Notes under the pieces: generated by a model
What the model saw: only the letters and a program-made list of their open reading frames with translations
Told to the model about the DNA's origin: nothing
The model's database searches: none
Shown here: positions 1 to 11,100 of the stretch, one piece after another
Layout: every line of letters starts with the position of its first letter
Numbering within the stretch: the stretch's first letter is position 1
Position numbers and translations under genes: made by a program
Source of the DNA: Epinephelus fuscoguttatus
Lineage: Eukaryota; Chordata; Actinopteri; Perciformes; Serranidae
DNA: 64,000 nt
Reading direction: 5' to 3'
Assembly (NCBI RefSeq): GCF_011397635.1
Contig: NC_064759.1
Coordinates: 12,048,428-12,112,427 of the forward strand

Positions 1-1269
1 CACTCTGGCTCTGGTTGCATGTGATGGACATGCAACATTTCATTAACGCAATCAATAAATGATTTGAGGGCTATCAAGATAAAGGAAAGAACACATGTAA
101 AATAAGAGTTAAACTGTTCTATCATGAAATTAATCGACCATTGCAGCTCTGGTGACGAATTAAGAGAGAGGAGGATTTGGCAATAAAATCTGTACAAAGT
201 GAACCGTGTTACTTTCTACCCGTGTTAACCCCTCTGAAAGTATTTGAGCTGCCACATCTGGTTAACTAGACATCGACTCTGGTTAGCTAATGTTACATTA
301 ACTTGTTGCATCCACTGCATGTTAGCAAGCTAGCTAACGTTAACTAGCTGCAAACAACGCTAACCCGGTTGAAACTCGTCCGTAATGTCGTTTTTTATGA
401 CGTGTAACGACGTGTCATACATACCGGGACGACTTAAAGGTATCACGACAACATATAATATCACAAAATGTCGCTGAATTCAAACGAAATATATTCGTTT
501 TATCTTTTCTTCCTAAAACTCTTGCTTCTGTTCAGGTTCTCCCGCTGGATGATTTGAAGAACGTGATTGGTTGAACTCCGAAAGTGGGCGTGTTCGAAAC
601 AAGTGGGGTGCGTTTGATTTATAACACCGCAGTGGTAGTACTTTTCACATCCCTATTGAATTCCCGCAACCGGTCAGTCCCTGAGTTATAAATCGAGCAC
701 ATCCGGTACCTATCTGTGGTGACCTCACTTCACCACTTTAATAACAACAGGACAATAAAATATGACGCTTCTAGTAATATTTATTAATATTTATGTGCAT
801 ATTATTGATTTTATCCTGTAGTATAGTCTATTTTATCTTGTATCCACCGCCTGCTTTGACGTTGTCATGAATTTATTGTTTATTTTAATTTAGTTTATTA
901 AGCTCCCCATTAGCTACTGCATTGCAGCAGCTATTCTTCCTGAGGTCCCCAACTTCACATTTGTGACTGCACACAAAACAACTCACATAATAATCACACA
1001 ATAATTAAGATATATGCATTTTCATGATCTCAGTTGATAAGTAACTGCCGGTTTGGGGATAAATTTTGTTCTGATTACCTGATGATGCTCCATAACTGTA
1101 ATATTAGAGCAAGTATTGACCTAATACTATACATCCACATTTGTATGTTACAATACACACACTACATGTGCATTAAAAGGAATACTTCCTTGGAAAAACA
1201 ATGTTTTTACCCTGCATGAAGTTAATTACAGCATATGAATCACATAGGTCACCTTGTCGTCATACCAGT

Positions 1270-1740
1270 TGATTTAAACTAATTAAAATGAACTAGTAAC
1301 TGTACTTAAGTACAGTTCTGAGATACTTGTACCTTATTTGAGTATTTGAAATTATGCATACTTTAATTACAGACTGAAATGTTACACATTTCTTCTACTA
1401 CACTCATTTGACAAATATAATGGGCTACTTTAAAGAATAACACATATAATGAACATATAGGCAGTTAAAAAAAATATGTTAGCTTTACTCTATTATACTA
1501 TGACAAGCAAAAATATTTAAATGTAGCCTTTATGTTAATGGATGGGTAATTACAAACCAATACATTTCATTATATAACATTGACAGGATATGTACTTTAA
1601 CTTTTGATACTTAGAGTAGTCTACATTTTGCTGGAAAGACACATTCTTTACAGGTTTTACTTGTAATGGAGTATTTTTACATCATGTGGCTTTTTTTAAC
1701 TTTAGAAAAGCATTTGAATAGTTCTTCCACCACTGAGCGT
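1270..1740 (-). repeat. dispersed fish repeat (GTGGAAGAAC / GTACTTAAGTAC type)
   Basis: On the minus strand this stretch begins with a CAGTGGTGGAAGAAC-like end and carries GTACTTAAGTAC and GTACTTGTACTTT motifs. The same family appears on the plus strand at about 62563-62720 (GTGGAGGAATGTAACTAAG, GAGGTACTTGTACTTTGAG). I know this sequence type as a very common interspersed repeat of teleost genomes, probably a non-autonomous DNA transposon. The boundaries are approximate. Confidence 0.6.
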
Positions 1741-1868
1741 GACAGAAATGTAAGTTCAAAGAACATAAAAAGGACTAGGATGTGTCCAGGGGTTTGGGTT
1801 GCTCTTTGAATTTTGTGTTCTGACAGTTTGTGTCATCTGACGTTGTGCAGTCTGTAATCCAATCAGGC

Positions 1869-1890
1869 AGAGAGAGAGAGAGAGAGAGAG
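1869..1890. repeat. (AG)11 microsatellite
   Basis: Uninterrupted AG dinucleotide run, followed about 25 bases later by a shorter interrupted GAGA stretch. It is a simple sequence repeat with no coding context. Confidence 0.9.
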
Positions 1891-2093
1891 TGTAATCCAT
1901 GTTAATCCCACATCCAGAGAGCGAGAGAGAAACCTCAGATAGGATGGGTCATTAAAACAGTTGAAGGACAGCAGTAATCTCTGAAGGCACCGCAACCTTT
2001 AGCTTTACTGGTGAGGCGGTGAGGAAAACAACACTACTGCAGAATTTGCCTGTTTTCTTGAGCGTCTCTCCTCCTGTAATTCTGTCTGTCTCT

Positions 2094-2115
2094 CTGATCT
2101 GATCTGATCTGATCT
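2094..2115. repeat. CTGAT/GATCT pentamer tandem run
   Basis: About four and a half copies of a five-base unit (CTGAT) in a row. It lies about 370 bases before the first coding exon of the rnf41-like gene, possibly in or near its 5' UTR or promoter. Confidence 0.85.
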
Positions 2116-2480
2116 CGTCTGACAGCTGCCTGCCTGTGTCCCGAACCCTGGTTGTCAGGGATACCTCTCCATGGAGACGCAGTCCCAGAGGTAGGGGAGG
2201 GCTTTCAGGGAAAGGAGACCCTCACCTTGATGGAGCAACAAGTCAAGAGAGAGGATGAAGAAGGAAAGACTGTAGCAGAAGTGCAGAGATAAGAGGGGAG
2301 GTCACCTGTGGGGGAACAAGTGGAAATCAACAGAAGGAAAGAAGAAGAGTTGGATGAAGTGAAAGTTATTTTGTCAGGTAGGAATATTATCATCAGAGAA
2401 GAAGAAAATGAGCCAGCACTGTGGCAAGATTGAAGTTTTGTTCCCTTAACTTGCATCACGTTTAATTTTGTGGTTGTAGG

Positions 2481-5400
2481 ATGGGCTATGATCTGGAGAG
2501 GTTTGTGGGCTATGTGAATGAGGGTCTTCTGTGCTGTGTGTGTCGAGACGTGTTGGAGCGCCCCCTCCAGGCACCCTGCGAACACGCCTACTGCAGTGCA
2601 TGCATCAGCAGCTGGCTGGTCCATCACCCCTCCTGTCCAGAGGACAGACTTCCACTGGATGTGGGCAGTCTCAAGCCACTGTACAGGTCCGTCTCTGCAC
2701 GTGTGTCTTTTATTATCATAGAAAAAAATTGTAAATGTTTACTTTTAAAGGGGAACACCGCCTAAATTAAGAATGCCAATGTTATTTCCATGGCCTAAAA
2801 AAGAAATAGTTGTGAAAATGACCTTCTTGCTCTTAAAGTCAGAAACCAGAGAAGTAAGCCTCAAACTTATGATGTCATCAAGTATAAAGTCTGAAGATGC
2901 TCTATAGACAATGAATCAGAGCCTGTTTGTTTTCTTTAATTTATACCCAAATCAGCTTTACTCTGTTGTAGTTTTATCAGTTCTGAAACAGAAAATGTAC
3001 CTGTACTCAGAACATTCACCTGCACTACTCAGAGAGTTGTTTGTTTACTACTGATTTTTTACCGTCTTAGACCATAGGAGTAATATGTATGACTTTTGTA
3101 AATGGGTGAAGTTCCTCTTTAAGTTTTACAACCTCTCTCTATTCCATGGTGTCTCAAATGAATGCTGCTCTCTGTGCTCAGCCTCATTTCTCGGATGCTG
3201 TTTCTGGTCACAGGTACATGCGTAATGACCTGAACCGTCTGCAGATACGTTGTGTGAACGCAGGGCAGGGTTGCGAGGTGGTCTGCTCTCTGGAGAGCTT
3301 GCACACACATGAGGATGAGTGCGAGTTTGCCTTTGTGTCGTGCTCCAACACAGGTATGAAACCTCACACTGAGCTCTTCTAATGTGTCATTTGTTATGTT
3401 TGTGTTATGTTTTATAGTTCTTAAACTGTTATTCATGTGGATGTGGGATATAAGGGTAATGTGACACCTATGTGTGTGTTGGGGAGAGCAACAGGTGGCT
3501 CTTTAGTTGTCATGGCTACCTCCCAAACGAGTGCACCTATGGGACTCGTGCAGCTCCCACAGACCTCACACAGAGTGCATTCAGGGTCAACTTTCCATCA
3601 CTCTTTAATGAGAAAAGTGTGCATGTATATACAAGCATGTGTTCTTGTGCTGACAATGTGTCTGTGACCTGTCATTGGCAGGTGGAGAGTACATATGTTA
3701 CCACTGTGGTAGGTATAGTTACAGAGTGTGTGCATGCAGTGTGGCTGTTTGCAGTGTTAACATGCACTTACAGCAACATCGAGTTTTGCACAAGATTCAT
3801 CCTGGTGTTTCTGTTGCTGTCTATGGCTGCTGTGATCTGTGAGAAGTTATTAAGTCTAATCTATAATGAGGCATAAGTGTAGTGAGGAGTGTGAAAGTTA
3901 GGGTGATCTAACCTATATCCTCAGGGATGGAAAACAATTATTTTTATACAACACACTTTTCCTTAACTTCTACTGTTTTAAGTGCATTGTAAAATTGGTA
4001 ATTCTACCTTCACTTCAACAAAGTAAAAAGTAGATTTTTTTTAGGATTCATCATGTTACACAATGTTGTCACAAAATCAGGAGCATACTGCATTTACATT
4101 TGCAATGAAATGAGACCTTTCGACCTTGTAAGGTAATCTGAGACGGCTTTCTCACAAAGACACAATGGGTTCAATGTTTGAAAGCACAGCTGAAATGAAG
4201 ATGATTGTTTGGGCATCTTTGTATTGCATGTATGACCAGATCTGACCTGTCTTCAAAATTAAGTTAGTTACTTACAATAACTTTCAACACAAATAATTTG
4301 TAATATTAAAGTAGCTCTATATGACATTCAAACATTAATCTAGTTGCACATGTCAATTTGCTATTTAAAGACATAGTGGAGTGATGGTGTCCTGAGTAGA
4401 GAATGAAGTCACACTCAATTTGTGTGTGTTGTAATCCAAGTTTAGCTGTGGTTTGTTGTGGCAGACAGTCTGGCAGGTGGCACGTGCATGTGAACGCAGG
4501 TGAGTCCCTGTGTGTGTATTCCACTGGCGAGCTCATCGCTGCCACTCTTCACTCGCTCATATGGCGGATACCACTAATAACCATGTCCTAGCCAATGGTG
4601 GGACGGCACTGTAGTGGAGGCGTAGCGCCCACCCTCCAGTTTCCCCGAGGTTAACACTGTTAGCTCTGTCAGCCTTGTTCCCGTTTTTAGCACTGTTCAA
4701 ACATTTTGCACCGTTTGCGGCTAGCTGCCGGCTCGGCTACCTCCATGTTGAGAGCCATGTGCAGGCAGTGTGACCAGACTCTGCAAGACTATTAAATATC
4801 GCATCATATCAGTCAGTATGTTTACATGACATTAGAGAAAATCCATTAATTGTGTTAGTCCAAATTACTCCTTTATACAGTCAATCTGACCCAAACTGGC
4901 CTAGACGCTCTGCGCATGCTCCACATTTTCCACCCTGGGCTTTGACCCAGAAGTCGAATAGCATTAAATGCGTAACAGAAGTGGAAGACCCATTCTTACA
5001 AACATTTTAGAGACAGGAAACTAACAATGCAGATGGTGAGGAGAAAGCCTGATTGTAGAAACTGGCAAACATATTTTGGTGCACGCCATTTTTGGCTTCT
5101 GTCCGTGTGTACATCTTCAGTATGGATCCTACACATTGTTTTATAGACGAGACCCCGGGTCTGTGTGGACACTATGCCTTTATTTTTAGCGCTGTCTGCT
5201 GTAACCCTTCAACAGCGGCAGTTAAATTGCACGTGTCATACCCCATAGCTGCCATGGGGTAATAGACAACGCTCCAGTGTTGATTTAATAGCCTTAAGAC
5301 TCTGAATCATAGATGTGCTCAGAATGGCATTGAAGGCTCCTTTAAATGTCCTTTAGTAAAATGTTTTGAGAGTGTTGTCTTCCTGGTGTATGCATTTACA

Positions 5401-6596
5401 TATAAACTGGTTGCTTCATGTCCTGTCAGGTTGCCCTGTGCAGGTGGAGAGGCGGGGTTTGGAAGCTCACCTGTCAGAATGCAACTTCCGCAGCAGGGAG
5501 TGTCCCAACGGCTGCGGCCACACCCTGCTCTCCATTGACCAATCACAGCATAACTGTGTAGCAGAGCTGCGCACAGAGGTGGAGATGCTCAGGTAAACAC
5601 AGACACGAGTGCTACAGTTGGTATTAGTTTTTTTTTTAGATCATCATTTTGTCTCACTAAATGTTTACGGCAGGGCAGAGATGCTGTGCAAGGTGGAGGA
5701 GGTGAGACGAGAAATGGAGTCTCGGCTGGACTCCCAGAGGAGACACATGGTTCAGAAAGAGTCGCAGCTGAAGAACGACGTGGAGGAGCTCAAGGTGACC
5801 TGTCAGTCCTTCTTGTGTATTTAACTCCTCAGTTTTTAAAGTAACAACATTAGTATAGAGCTGAGGGACTTGCACATTACTTGAGATCAAGGGCGTAGAG
5901 TTTGTTTCAACATTGAGGGGGACATATATGAAATTGGGGAGGTTGGGGAAATTTTGAGCATCAAAAAGCTCTCTGCATGTGTGGCATGTTGGAGAGGGGC
6001 TGTTGGCCCAGCACCTGCTGATGTGTGCTCCCCTTTTTTGTCTGATAGCTTAAGATCCAGATGTTCAAGAGGTTTTTATTTGGAGCCGAAAAATCCAAAC
6101 AGGTCTCTTCCGCTTCAAGACAAACAGACCCAGTATGCCGTGACGCATGATGATGAATGTTCAATCATCCTGTGTCTTCTCTGTGCAGGGTCAGCTGTCC
6201 CGTGTGATGTGTGACATGCGTGCCCTGTTAGGAGCAGAGCGCCTGAGACGACAGGAGCTGGCAGAAGCAGAGCTGGAGAAGAGGGAACTGTTGGAGCTCC
6301 TCAGAGACCTGCAGCCAACCAGGAATCAGCATCCCTTTGAACAGGCACCCAGGGAGCAGCATCATCAGGGAGCCCAGCAGACATCTGCGTGGGAGCTGAA
6401 CACAGAGCTCACCAGACACCAGCAGAGGGAGGCGTCTTTACATGCCTCCAGTCTGTCACTGCATTCAGCTCAGGTCATGAATGTTTCTGGTCCACCTCCG
6501 TCCCCTCAGCTGGGAGAGGGGACGCGCAAGGGTGGTACCAGGAGCCTGACTCTGGACTGCATCAAGAGAAAGAGTCGGGAGGTGACGGTCATCTGA
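2481..6596 (+). CDS. rnf41l: RNF41/NRDP1-like RING and TRAF-type zinc-finger E3 ubiquitin ligase
   Basis: Coding exons by splice phase: 2481-2686, 3214-3353, 5430-5592, 5674-5794 and 6189-6596, giving 345 aa. The N-terminus MGYDLERF resembles NRDP1 (MGYDVTRF). A RING spans residues 18-56, with Cys18, Cys21, Cys33, His35, Cys38, Cys41 and Cys52; its last ligand is Asp55 in CPEDR, as in the CPVDR of NRDP1. Two TRAF-type Cys/His fingers follow at about residues 80-160. A charged coiled coil (about 165-260) comes next, then a polar low-complexity tail ending KRKSREVTVI. The USP8-binding C-terminal domain of true RNF41 is not seen, so this is a paralogue rather than RNF41. By family it should be a cytoplasmic E3 ligase; its substrate cannot be read from sequence. 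RNF151-like is the main alternative. The start lies one base after a TTGTAG acceptor. Confidence 0.82.
4597..5160 (+). repeat. dispersed repeats in rnf41-like intron 2
   Basis: Bases about 4597-4700 (CGTAGCGCCCACCCTCCAG, TTAGCTCTGTCAG) match, in reverse orientation, the stretch at about 57800-57930. Bases about 4985-5160 (GCCTGATTGTAGAAACTG, TGTTTTATAGACGAGACC) match both arms of the inverted repeat at 14433-15002. Both are therefore interspersed repeats shared within this window. The limits are approximate. Confidence 0.65.
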
Positions 6597-6964
6597 GTGG
6601 ATCGGACTGCTGGGGGATTAGCCAAACCAGGAAAAACTGAATCTCTATTTTTGTAACATTTGGCTAACAGTTTAGTGATGAAAATATCATCGAAACAGTT
6701 AAGTTGCGTAGTTTCTGGGATGAGTTTTAGATTTTTTTAATCAAATCAGTGTGAAACAACAGCTGAGAGAAAAACAGTCTGATGCAGAATCAACCAAATG
6801 ATGTGTTTGAAAGGTCTTTTTGTGTAATTCTACAAACGCAAGTGATGTTTTGACTGTAGGCGTATATGAAAGTGAATAGACATTAATTTTGTAGACTCAC
6901 CACTGATCTCATCTGTAAACAGATCGTTGTGTAATGTCTCTGGTTTTGTATCCCTCAGGTTTCA

Positions 6965-6970
6965 ATTAAA
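6965..6970 (+). other. candidate polyadenylation signal ATTAAA for the rnf41-like gene
   Basis: ATTAAA lies about 370 bases after the stop codon. It is the second most common vertebrate poly(A) hexamer. No downstream element was verified. Confidence 0.4.
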
Positions 6971-7261
6971 TACAGTCACTTCGATTAATTTTAATGATTT
7001 CAGGCCCATGTTATTGCTTGTGTCCTCGTTAGTGATCCACCTGATGTAACATGTTCAGCTTAGAAAATATTTGTTAAATGTTTTTTGAGAGTCCTGCAAT
7101 AACTCGGTTACACAAGAACGTCTAATTTCTTTTTAAAGTCTAAGCTAACCTAAAATACTGAGAAATGTGTCTTGACTTAGTCTGTAATCTTTTGAGGGAT
7201 TTTGAGTCTAAAGCATAGTTACACAAAGGATAACCTGTGGACCAATGGCAGCCCTCAGAAA

Positions 7262-7440
7262 CACTTCGTGGGACGTCCTCTAGCTCACCTGGTGGAGTGG
7301 GCGCCCTATGTGCGGGGGCCGTGTCCTTGCCACAGCGGCCATGGGTTTGATTCCAACCTGCAGCCCTTTGCTGCATGCCATCCCATCTCTCTCACCCTTT
7401 CATGCTCAGCCTGTCCTGTCTAATAAAAGCCAAAAAAGCC
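7262..7440 (+). repeat. tRNA-derived SINE
   Basis: The head keeps pol III promoter boxes: box A-like TAGCTCACCTGGTGGAG at 7279-7295 and box B-like GGTTTGATTCC at 7344-7354. It is followed by the body CAGCCCTTTGCTGCATGCCAT and an AATAAAAGCC/A-rich tail. I recognise this as a common teleost SINE. The stem pairing is degraded, so it is not a working tRNA gene. Confidence 0.8.
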
Positions 7441-7727
7441 ATAAAATAACAATTTAAAAAAGAAACACTTTGTGCAGCCGCCCGAACTTGACATAAAATG
7501 CATCCATATTTTAATCAGTCCATTTCCATTCCATTACTCTCAATAAGTAAGGGATAATGCCCTACAAGGTGTCCATTATCACTTTTAAACGACTGACAGG
7601 GAGACGTGAACTGTCCTTTAACTTTTTAAGTATGATAAAGGTGATGAGCGCTCTGAGAAAAGCTTGTTTGCTGAAACACATTTGACGTGTGCTTAAAAAC
7701 AAAAGTGTCTGCTCAGTTACTATGACA

Positions 7728-7733
7728 TTTATT
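7728..7733 (-). other. candidate polyadenylation signal AATAAA for virma
   Basis: On the minus strand AATAAA lies about 165 bases downstream of the virma TGA. This is the nearest canonical hexamer found by eye, and it would imply a short 3' UTR. Confidence 0.45.
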
Positions 7734-7895
7734 CTCTGAACACAACTCATGATAACAAAACATAAAACATCAACACAGGGTCTGTACGTCGTTGCGACAA
7801 CATCATCCCACCATGTTTCCATGGAGACAGTATATTTAATATCCTGATTGGTCCGTGCGTTGCCATGAAAGGCTGCAGTCATTGCCCAGGTGAAT

Positions 7896-8104
7896 TCACC
7901 TGGTGAAGGAGCGAACGTGTCTGCCCCTGCCACCTCCGCTCCCTCCCCCACCACTGAATTTGCTCCCCTGAGATCCTCTGCCTCCTCCACCTCCCCCACC
8001 GCCTCCTCCAGCGCTGCCACCCCCTCCTCCCCCGCTGAGCCATGACAGTCCAGCGCCTCCTCTTCCCCGCGGGGCTCGGTCCCGTGGAGCCAGCCTATAT
8101 GCGC
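7896..8104 (-). CDS. virma: virma last coding exon: glycine/RG-rich C-terminus
   Basis: After AYRLAPRDRAPRGRGGAG the exon encodes a long almost pure glycine stretch, from GGN codons seen as CCTCC/CCACC on the plus strand, then SKFSGGGG and the conserved RGRHVRSFTR stop. Mammalian VIRMA has a shorter Gly/Ser stretch here, so the run is expanded. RG/RGG tails commonly bind RNA and are arginine-methylated; that is family knowledge, not seen. Confidence 0.9.
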
Positions 8105-11100
8105 CTGGCAACAGAGAAGAGGACATTTTGAGTTCAGTGTTTAGAGATTTAAAGTGCAAAATAAAGTTCCGTGTGTGTGTGTGGGTGGATGCTTCATACT
8201 TGCTGGGGGTTGTCTGGAGGGCAGCGGTCCACGTGTGAAGTTGCTCTGGCCTCCGCGAGGTTCGCTGTAGGTTCCTCTGTGAGTGACAGCTGGAACTTGG
8301 CCACTCCATGATGAACCACGGCCTCCTTCTCTGCGTGTGTAGTTACCTACAGAACCAATACAGAGGATTTAGCTCCCTCTACTGGCCAAAAATGGCTCTG
8401 ACCTGCAGTATGGCCGAATTCAAAACTACCACTAATTACTGACCAGTATGTCAATGGTTTGTCAAAAAGAGAATATGGTGGGTGCCTACCCAAAAATCAC
8501 ACATGATGTCGTCAGCACTTACAAACAATTATGTAATACTTTCAATGATGCACGGCAGCAGGGGAAAGTGGACACATTTCAGCCCTTGGCTTTCCTTAAC
8601 ATGCTGCATCAGTTCAGTACAGCATAATGAGTCCAGGGCTGAAATGTGTCCGCTTTCTCCTGCTGCCGTGCATCAGTACGAGTTTTTGTGCCATTACCCA
8701 CGGCGCTGTCACACAAATGAGTTGCATTATGAAAGATCAGTATCTGTCAGCGTCAAAATCTGAGCTGAGCTGAGGCTTCAAGTCCTTTAACTACACTGAT
8801 TGAGCAGATCATAAACACAGGTTTTTATCAAAATCAGCTGTGTGTGTCTCTGTACCTACCGGAGAGCAGTACACCTTTGGGTTGTGGTGGAGTGAAAAAT
8901 CGTGTTTGGCTGTGGAAGGTGCCTCTGCCTCTGTTGCCAGTGAACAGTCCTCTGGTGGGGGGTTTGGGGGAGTTCTTTGGGGGCCGTTTGGGAGGCAAAA
9001 GTCCAAGGGGAGTTGTAATGTCTTTAAACTCCGCCGCCACAAAATCATCCACGTGCATACTGGGAGGACGGGAGGTGTTCTGTTTGCGCTGGCGAAAGAT
9101 ATCGTGGGGTCGGTTGAGATTCTGTCCAAACCCTCCTCGACCTCCGCGGCCACGAGGTGCAGCCATGATGTGGGCTCTCTTTGCAGGCTCAATGTAGTCT
9201 GATTTACCGCTGCAGAGACGAACAGGAGATGACATTCAGTCAGTTGATTTAAAAAAGAATCAAGGTCAAAGTTCTCTGCAAAGACTAACAGAACAAATAT
9301 GACAAATTTAAAATGCAACCAAACACTGCTCGTGTACCTTGATGTAATGAAGGTCTCGTGCTTGTGTTTGCCCAGTCGGAAGCCTTTTGGAGCCTTAGTG
9401 TGACCAGGAGAGGAGGGCTCGGACAGGAAGGAGCGCTCCAGTTCTGCCTTCAGGTCCAGTTCTGGACAACACTCCTGAGCCAGACCCACCAGATCCACCT
9501 TCACCTGCCCCACAGACAAAGTCACAATCAGTGACAAAGTGTCCATTAATATAAAGACTACAGGCTGACATATTTTTTGGAAACGCGTGGGTCATGGGAT
9601 TCCTGTGGAAAATGGCCAGAACTAACAACTAATGGAAGACTTTTGAAGCAATTATTTTTTCATTTTCAAAAAGAGATGCTTTTCAGTTATATTAAAGGTT
9701 GCTTCATACATTTATATGACTGAATTTGTGCTCATTCAAAGATAGTGTAATGAATGAATGAATGTTTCTCTGGCACAAAAATGACAACCACATGCCAGAG
9801 TGTTCTGCAGGCGCATGTACACATACACACTAACCATATCGAGATCTGCTTCGATGTCATCAGTTTGGAAGGGAGAGAACCACAGAGTCTTCAGCTGCTC
9901 ATCCAGAGTTTCAGACAGAATGAACACCGTCCTACAGATAACAAAGCACAGAGGCATGATGTACTTATTGTCACATCCAGTGTTTCCTTTCACTTTCCAC
10001 AAAAGCAATGCATGAGTCCATTTTAGTACATCATTTGTAAAAAGTTTAGTTTTAGTTGAGGAGGAAGCTGTAGCGTATACACGTCATGTTGATACCATGT
10101 TGTCATTTTAAAAACTACCTCCTTGTGATTGGTGATTGAATGAAGACAAAAAAAATCTTGATCTAAGTCATCTTGTATCATCCAGGGTCCGTACCTGTGA
10201 TTAAACTGAGCTGCAAGCGTCTCCGGTGGTGGCAGAGTGGGCTCAGTTTCAACTGCAGGAGGTGCGTCTGTGGCCGTTTCCAGTGTCTGCCTCAGAACAA
10301 TCACAGTCTCCAACATCGTCTCCAGTGAATCATCCTCCTTACACAGTTTCTGCAGGCACAGAGTTACAGAGTCAGTTAAATGCCAAGGCAGCATCATCCC
10401 TAACTGTGCAAAAATTATACACAGGTGTGCAAAATTTGTACCGTAATCTGTTTCTCTAAAGTAGGGAGCGGATGGGAGTCAGAGTCCTCCCACTGCAGTA
10501 GTCCTTTCATCTCGCAGCCTGACAGCAACCGTGGAGAAATGAACGCCGACTCCTCGCCAGACCCCTGGGCCTCATCTACACACTGGATTACAACACAGAC
10601 AACAATAAAATCTAACTATCACATAATATGTGCAACTCGGCAAGAGGAGTCTTGCATAATTAGCAATTCAGATGCACCTCCCACATGCTTGGGAATTCAT
10701 ACTTGAAGTGGTCGCAAATGTCCAAGTTTAAACTGCTTCCAACAAACATTTTATGATTTCTACAATTACTTTGACAGCATGTACGCTCTCAGTACACACG
10801 GCATTAACTTCCGTGTGAAATGTGAAGTAGCTATAAAACCAGGTACTGACCATTGTTTCTGTGTTGACGATCTGTCTGAGGAAGTCAAGCAGAGCTGAGA
10901 GCAGATCTGCTGAGTCCTTGTTGAAGGCAAACACCAACCTCTTCAACAGCGTGTACAGACCACCACCATGTTTCTTCAGACCACTGAAACAAAGATAAAG
11001 CGGCATCAATGTCTTGTTTGATAAAGAAAAAGGCCGACAGGGGGAGGAGAACTGATCATAAAGGGAGGCAGTCGTAATGCCAAGAGACAGAAAGAGAGCA

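Larger units (their letters stand above)
1..2479. other. non-coding region upstream of the rnf41-like gene
   Basis: No exon with a recognisable product was found here. The stretch holds a dispersed fish repeat (about 1270-1740), an AG microsatellite (1869-1890) and a short CTGAT pentamer run (2094-2115). A possible 5' UTR exon of the downstream gene could end near 2377, where TTTTGTCAG is followed by GTAGGA, because the first coding exon starts one base before its ATG behind a TTGTAG acceptor. That UTR exon is inference only. Confidence 0.5.
6597..7895. other. convergent intergenic region (3' ends of rnf41-like and virma)
   Basis: The two genes end tail to tail about 1.3 kb apart. The stretch carries a candidate polyadenylation signal for each gene and one tRNA-headed SINE. 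No further coding exon was recognised. Confidence 0.7.

Noticed and set aside
2481-6596. Calling this gene RNF41 (NRDP1) itself
   Set aside because: The C-terminal half lacks the NRDP1 substrate-binding domain and ends differently; only the RING and zinc-finger half is similar.
7279-7354. Possible tRNA gene
   Set aside because: Boxes A and B are present, but the cloverleaf stems do not pair well and a SINE body and tail follow; it is a SINE head.
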